Source: an uncultured Flavobacteriaceae bacterium (GTDB taxonomy: Bacteria > Bacteroidota > Bacteroidia > Flavobacteriales > Flavobacteriaceae). From it: a DNA stretch of 64,000 bases. Positions within the stretch are counted from its first letter, which is position 1. The number at the start of each line of letters is the position of its first letter. Under the pieces are notes generated by a model, which made no database searches, was not told the origin of the DNA, and worked only from the letters and a program-made list of their open reading frames with translations. A program made the position numbers and the translations under genes. Shown in pieces: positions 61,201 through 64,000 of the stretch. The stretch lies in the NCBI GenBank assembly GCA_947503105.1, contig CANNCM010000003.1, forward strand, positions 231,018-295,017. The letters are read 5' to 3'.

Positions 61201-62742
61201 ATGAACAACCAAGAAGATCATTTTAAAAACGTCATTTCTCACGCCAAAGAATACGGATTTGTATTTCAAAGCAGTGAAATTTACGATGGCCTAAGCGCAG
61301 TGTACGACTACGGCCAAAACGGGGCAGAGTTAAAGAAAAATATTCGGGAATATTGGTGGAAAGCCATGGTGCAAATGAACACCAATATAGTAGGCCTTGA
61401 TGCTGCAATTTTTATGCATCCAACCACATGGAAAGCGTCTGGACATGTTGATGCTTTTAATGATCCTCTTATAGATAATAAAGATTCCAAAAAGCGCTAC
61501 AGAGCCGATGTTCTTATTGAAGACTATTGCGCTAAGCTTGAACAAAAAATCGAAAAAGAAGTCAAAAAAGCTCAAAAACGCTTTGGTGATGCTTTCAATA
61601 AAACAGAATTTACAAGTACAAACTCGAGAGTTTTAGGGTATCAAGAAAAAATAGATACAATACTAAAACGGATGGCCAAATCGCTAGAAAATGAAGATTT
61701 GTCAGATGTTAAAGCACTTATCGAGGAACTAGAAATTGCCGATCCCGTTAGCGGTAGCCGAAACTGGACCGATGTGAAACAATTCAATTTGATGTTTGGT
61801 ACAAAACTGGGGGCTTCTGCAGAAACTGCAATGGATTTGTATTTGCGTCCAGAAACTGCTCAAGGTATATTTGTTAACTTTTTGAATGTTCAAAAAACAG
61901 GTCGAATGAAAATTCCTTTTGGGATTGCTCAAACAGGAAAAGCATTTAGAAATGAAATCGTAGCGCGTCAATTTATTTTTAGAATGCGAGAATTTGAACA
62001 GATGGAAATGCAGTTTTTTATCAAACCAGGCACACAAGGTGAATGGTATGAGCATTGGAAAGAAAAACGGTTGAACTGGCATCTTTCTTTGGGAATGGGA
62101 GAGGAAAATTACCGCTTTCACGATCACGAAAAATTAGCACATTATGCAGACGCTGCTGCAGATATAGAGTTTAAATTTCCATTTGGATTTAAAGAACTCG
62201 AAGGCATTCATTCTAGAACAGATTTTGATCTGAATCAACATGAAAAGCATGCAGGAAAAAAACTTCAATTCTTTGATCCTGAAGAAAACAAAAACTACGT
62301 CCCTTACGTCTTAGAAACTTCTATTGGTCTAGACCGAATGTTTTTGGCTGTATTTTCTAATAGTTTAAAAAACGAAGTTTTAGAAAACAACTCAACACGA
62401 ACAGTTCTAAAACTCCCAGCTGTTTTGGCTCCAATTAAAGCCGCTATTTTACCCCTTGTAAAAAAAGATGGACTTCCAGAAATTGCCAAAGACATTTTAC
62501 ATGATTTGCAATGGGATTTCAATGTGAGTTACGATGAAAAAGATGCTGTCGGAAGGCGTTATCGCAGACAAGATGCCATAGGAACTCCATTTTGTATTAC
62601 TGTGGACCACGACACCCTCGAAGACCATACCGTTACAATACGTTACAGAGACTCAATGAAACAAGAAAGAGTAGCTATTCAAGATTTGAAAACTTTGATT
62701 GAAAGCCATGTTTCTATGAAGAATTGGTTGAAAAAAATATAA
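61201..62742 (+). CDS. glyS: Glycyl-tRNA synthetase (single-chain type)
   Basis: 513 residues. Class II motifs are clear: motif 1/2 region VYDYGQNGAELKKNI and FRNEIVARQFIFRMREFEQMEMQFF, YLRPETAQGIFVNFL, and motif 3 YVLETSIGLDRMFLAVFSN. The anticodon-binding domain follows (LPAVLAPIKAAILPLVKKDGLPEIA). This is the eukaryote-like single-chain GlyRS, not the alpha/beta bacterial type. It transcribes away from comF and is the last complete gene of the window. Confidence 0.96.
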   Translation: MNNQEDHFKNVISHAKEYGFVFQSSEIYDGLSAVYDYGQNGAELKKNIREYWWKAMVQMNTNIVGLDAAIFMHPTTWKASGHVDAFNDPLIDNKDSKKRYRADVLIEDYCAKLEQKIEKEVKKAQKRFGDAFNKTEFTSTNSRVLGYQEKIDTILKRMAKSLENEDLSDVKALIEELEIADPVSGSRNWTDVKQFNLMFGTKLGASAETAMDLYLRPETAQGIFVNFLNVQKTGRMKIPFGIAQTGKAFRNEIVARQFIFRMREFEQMEMQFFIKPGTQGEWYEHWKEKRLNWHLSLGMGEENYRFHDHEKLAHYADAAADIEFKFPFGFKELEGIHSRTDFDLNQHEKHAGKKLQFFDPEENKNYVPYVLETSIGLDRMFLAVFSNSLKNEVLENNSTRTVLKLPAVLAPIKAAILPLVKKDGLPEIAKDILHDLQWDFNVSYDEKDAVGRRYRRQDAIGTPFCITVDHDTLEDHTVTIRYRDSMKQERVAIQDLKTLIESHVSMKNWLKKI

Positions 62743-62802
62743 CTTCATCGAAAGCGTATTGTAATGCTTTTTTAAAAACCTCTTTTTTTGTACAAACAAA
62801 AA

Positions 62803-62830
62803 AATGTATGGCAATTGTATTGTTTTTTTT
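62803..62830. repeat. Copy B of the AATGTAT/GCAATTG element
   Basis: These 28 bp match 1620-1647 at 26 positions, including GCAATTGTAT and the eight-T run. They lie 86-113 bp upstream of the lectin-type adhesin start, a distance similar to that of copy A from the AhpD-like gene. The inverted arm of copy A is not present here. Confidence 0.5.
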
Positions 62831-62915
62831 TAGCACTAATTCGACAATATAATTTATCTTGTGGGGATTATAATTTTGAATCTTCCCATAGATTCACATA
62901 AGTAACCGATTTATT

Positions 62916-64000
62916 TTGATAAGACAGATCTATTTATTTTTCTTTGGCTTTTTGTTGATTAGCGGAACAAGCCATGCGCAGCTAAATGCTTCAACTATTG
63001 GAAGTGCTCAAGACTTAGGTGGCAATTGCTTTTTAATAACCCCTGATCAATTAGATCAAGCTGGAGGTGTATGGTATGACAATCCTATTGATTTTTCTGA
63101 AGATTTTTCTATTTATTATAAAAATAATTTTGGAAATAAAGATAATAATGGAGCAGATGGCATGGCACTCGTATTTAAAGCAACCTCAACTCCTGATGTT
63201 GGAGGAATAGGCGGGGGCATGGGGTACCAAGGTATTAGTCCGTCTTTAATTGTAGAATTTGACACGTATTGGAACAATGCGGACAATAACGATCCTTTCG
63301 ACGATCATATTGCTATTGTTTCAAACGGAAATCCTGTACATACAGCGGCGACAAATTTAGCTGGACCAGTGCCACCAACAAGCACAACGATCAATATGGA
63401 AGATGGTGTTGACCATAATGTAAAAGTAGTGTGGACAGCCGCTACTCAAACTTTTGAAGTCTTTTTTGATTGTGAGTTACGATTAACCTTAAACCAAGAT
63501 GTAAAAAATACAATTTTTGGTGGTGACAGTACAGTATTCTTTGGATTTGTTGGATCAACTGGAGGGCTTTCAAACCTTCATCAAGTTTGCTTTAATAGAA
63601 TTTCTTTTGTTGACAACCTTGTCCTACAACCAGAAACAATTTGTAGTGGTGAATCTGTACAAGTTGATGCTGAAATCCCAAGCGGAGACACTTATACTTG
63701 GACACCAAGTGCTGGAGTTAGTAATGTCAATATTGCAAATCCAACACTTACACCGACCACCACAACAACGTACACTGTAACCATTGAAGATGAATGTGGA
63801 GATGCAATTACAGAAGATATAGAAATTACAGTGTTGCCTGTTGGTTCTGCCATTTTTGATCCTATTCCTGCAATTTGTGAGGGTGATCCTAATCCTTTAC
63901 CTGTTACAGACCTTAACGGCGTAACTGGAACTTGGACACCCGCGTTTAATGCCAATACAACAACAGATTATACCTTTACGCCTGATGCAGGACAATGTGC
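62916..64000 (+). CDS. Secreted L-type lectin adhesin, partial (3' end outside window)
   Basis: The frame is open to the window edge, about 361 codons, from TTG at 62916; a stop in frame at 62889 limits the start, and no ATG lies between. A signal peptide (IRQIYLFFFGFLLISGTSHAQ) is followed by an L-type (legume) lectin domain (about 25-230) with DGMALVFKA, GGIGGGMGYQGI, PSLIVEFDTYWN and DHIAIVSNG. After about residue 240 come repeats of the form ICSGESVQVDA...YTWTPSAGV...NPTLTPTTTTTYTV, as in large gliding-motility-associated surface proteins of Flavobacteriaceae. Export by the type IX system is expected, but its C-terminal signal is not in the window. Confidence 0.85.
   Translation, partial: MIRQIYLFFFGFLLISGTSHAQLNASTIGSAQDLGGNCFLITPDQLDQAGGVWYDNPIDFSEDFSIYYKNNFGNKDNNGADGMALVFKATSTPDVGGIGGGMGYQGISPSLIVEFDTYWNNADNNDPFDDHIAIVSNGNPVHTAATNLAGPVPPTSTTINMEDGVDHNVKVVWTAATQTFEVFFDCELRLTLNQDVKNTIFGGDSTVFFGFVGSTGGLSNLHQVCFNRISFVDNLVLQPETICSGESVQVDAEIPSGDTYTWTPSAGVSNVNIANPTLTPTTTTTYTVTIEDECGDAITEDIEITVLPVGSAIFDPIPAICEGDPNPLPVTDLNGVTGTWTPAFNANTTTDYTFTPDAGQC

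Noticed and set aside
61729..62127. 132-codon frame on the minus strand
   Set aside because: It is antisense to the glyS catalytic core.
1..64000. CRISPR arrays, insertion sequences and rRNA genes
   Set aside because: No regularly spaced repeats, no transposase-like frame with terminal inverted repeats, and no rRNA sequence were recognised.

Overview
The window comes from a low-GC marine-type member of the Bacteroidota, most likely the family Flavobacteriaceae. The evidence is consistent across the window. Start sites lack Shine-Dalgarno sequences, and the few recognisable promoters carry the Bacteroidota -7 box TAnnTTTG. There is a TPP-riboswitch-controlled TonB-dependent receptor, a mevalonate-type isoprenoid cluster, an FtsX-DUF3098-UppP-TruB run, a DUF4301 protein, a three-subunit SdhCAB with a single cytochrome b subunit, many short lipoproteins, and secreted multidomain surface proteins at both ends. 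Most of the window is ordinary chromosomal core.

Layout. Positions 1-1406 (minus) hold the 5' part of a secreted carbohydrate-binding-like protein. Positions 1731-8588 (plus) form a compact operon. It begins with an arsenosugar-type set (AhpD-like protein, radical SAM ArsS, DUF2064 transferase, purine nucleoside phosphorylase). It continues with a Cys-Cys membrane protein, two GT2 glycosyltransferases and a GT-C-like membrane glycosyltransferase. Positions 8566-13741 (minus) hold a pseudouridine-synthase-like protein lacking its catalytic Asp, a UbiA prenyltransferase with mevalonate kinase and diphosphomevalonate decarboxylase, an HI0933-family flavoprotein and tRNA-Leu(UAG). After an M20 dipeptidase, positions 15270-18454 carry a two-gene PsyrTA/RqlHI-type toxin-antitoxin or anti-phage module: a RecQ helicase fused to a ComF-like phosphoribosyltransferase, followed by a DprA-like protein.

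Positions 18539-29785 hold YjbR, a cyclase-family protein, HemW, RuvC, PckA, a saccharopine dehydrogenase with an Lrp regulator, a zinc peptidase, SemiSWEET and LeuS. Positions 29863-33962 hold FtsX, DUF3098, UppP, TruB and Tag. Positions 33959-39114 hold two tandem PPK2 kinases, DUF3127, a flavin reductase, a histidine kinase, a HIT protein and GreA. Positions 39799-45478 (minus) hold a TPP-riboswitch TonB receptor beside DUF4301, a NadR-like kinase, PnuC and a phosphopantetheinyl transferase, which suggests vitamin (thiamine or nicotinamide riboside) salvage. Positions 45590-62742 hold AhcY, L21/L27, two M16 peptidases, a DMT transporter, an HMA lipoprotein, a prolidase-type peptidase, SdhCAB, an Ig-like lipoprotein, ComF and GlyRS. 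The right edge (62916 onward) is the start of a secreted L-type-lectin adhesin.

The two most notable systems are the PsyrTA module, whose toxin has a degenerate RecQ zinc site, and the arsenosugar-type operon, which lacks a visible arsM and extends into lipid-type glycosyltransferases. No insertion sequence, integrase, CRISPR array or rRNA was seen.
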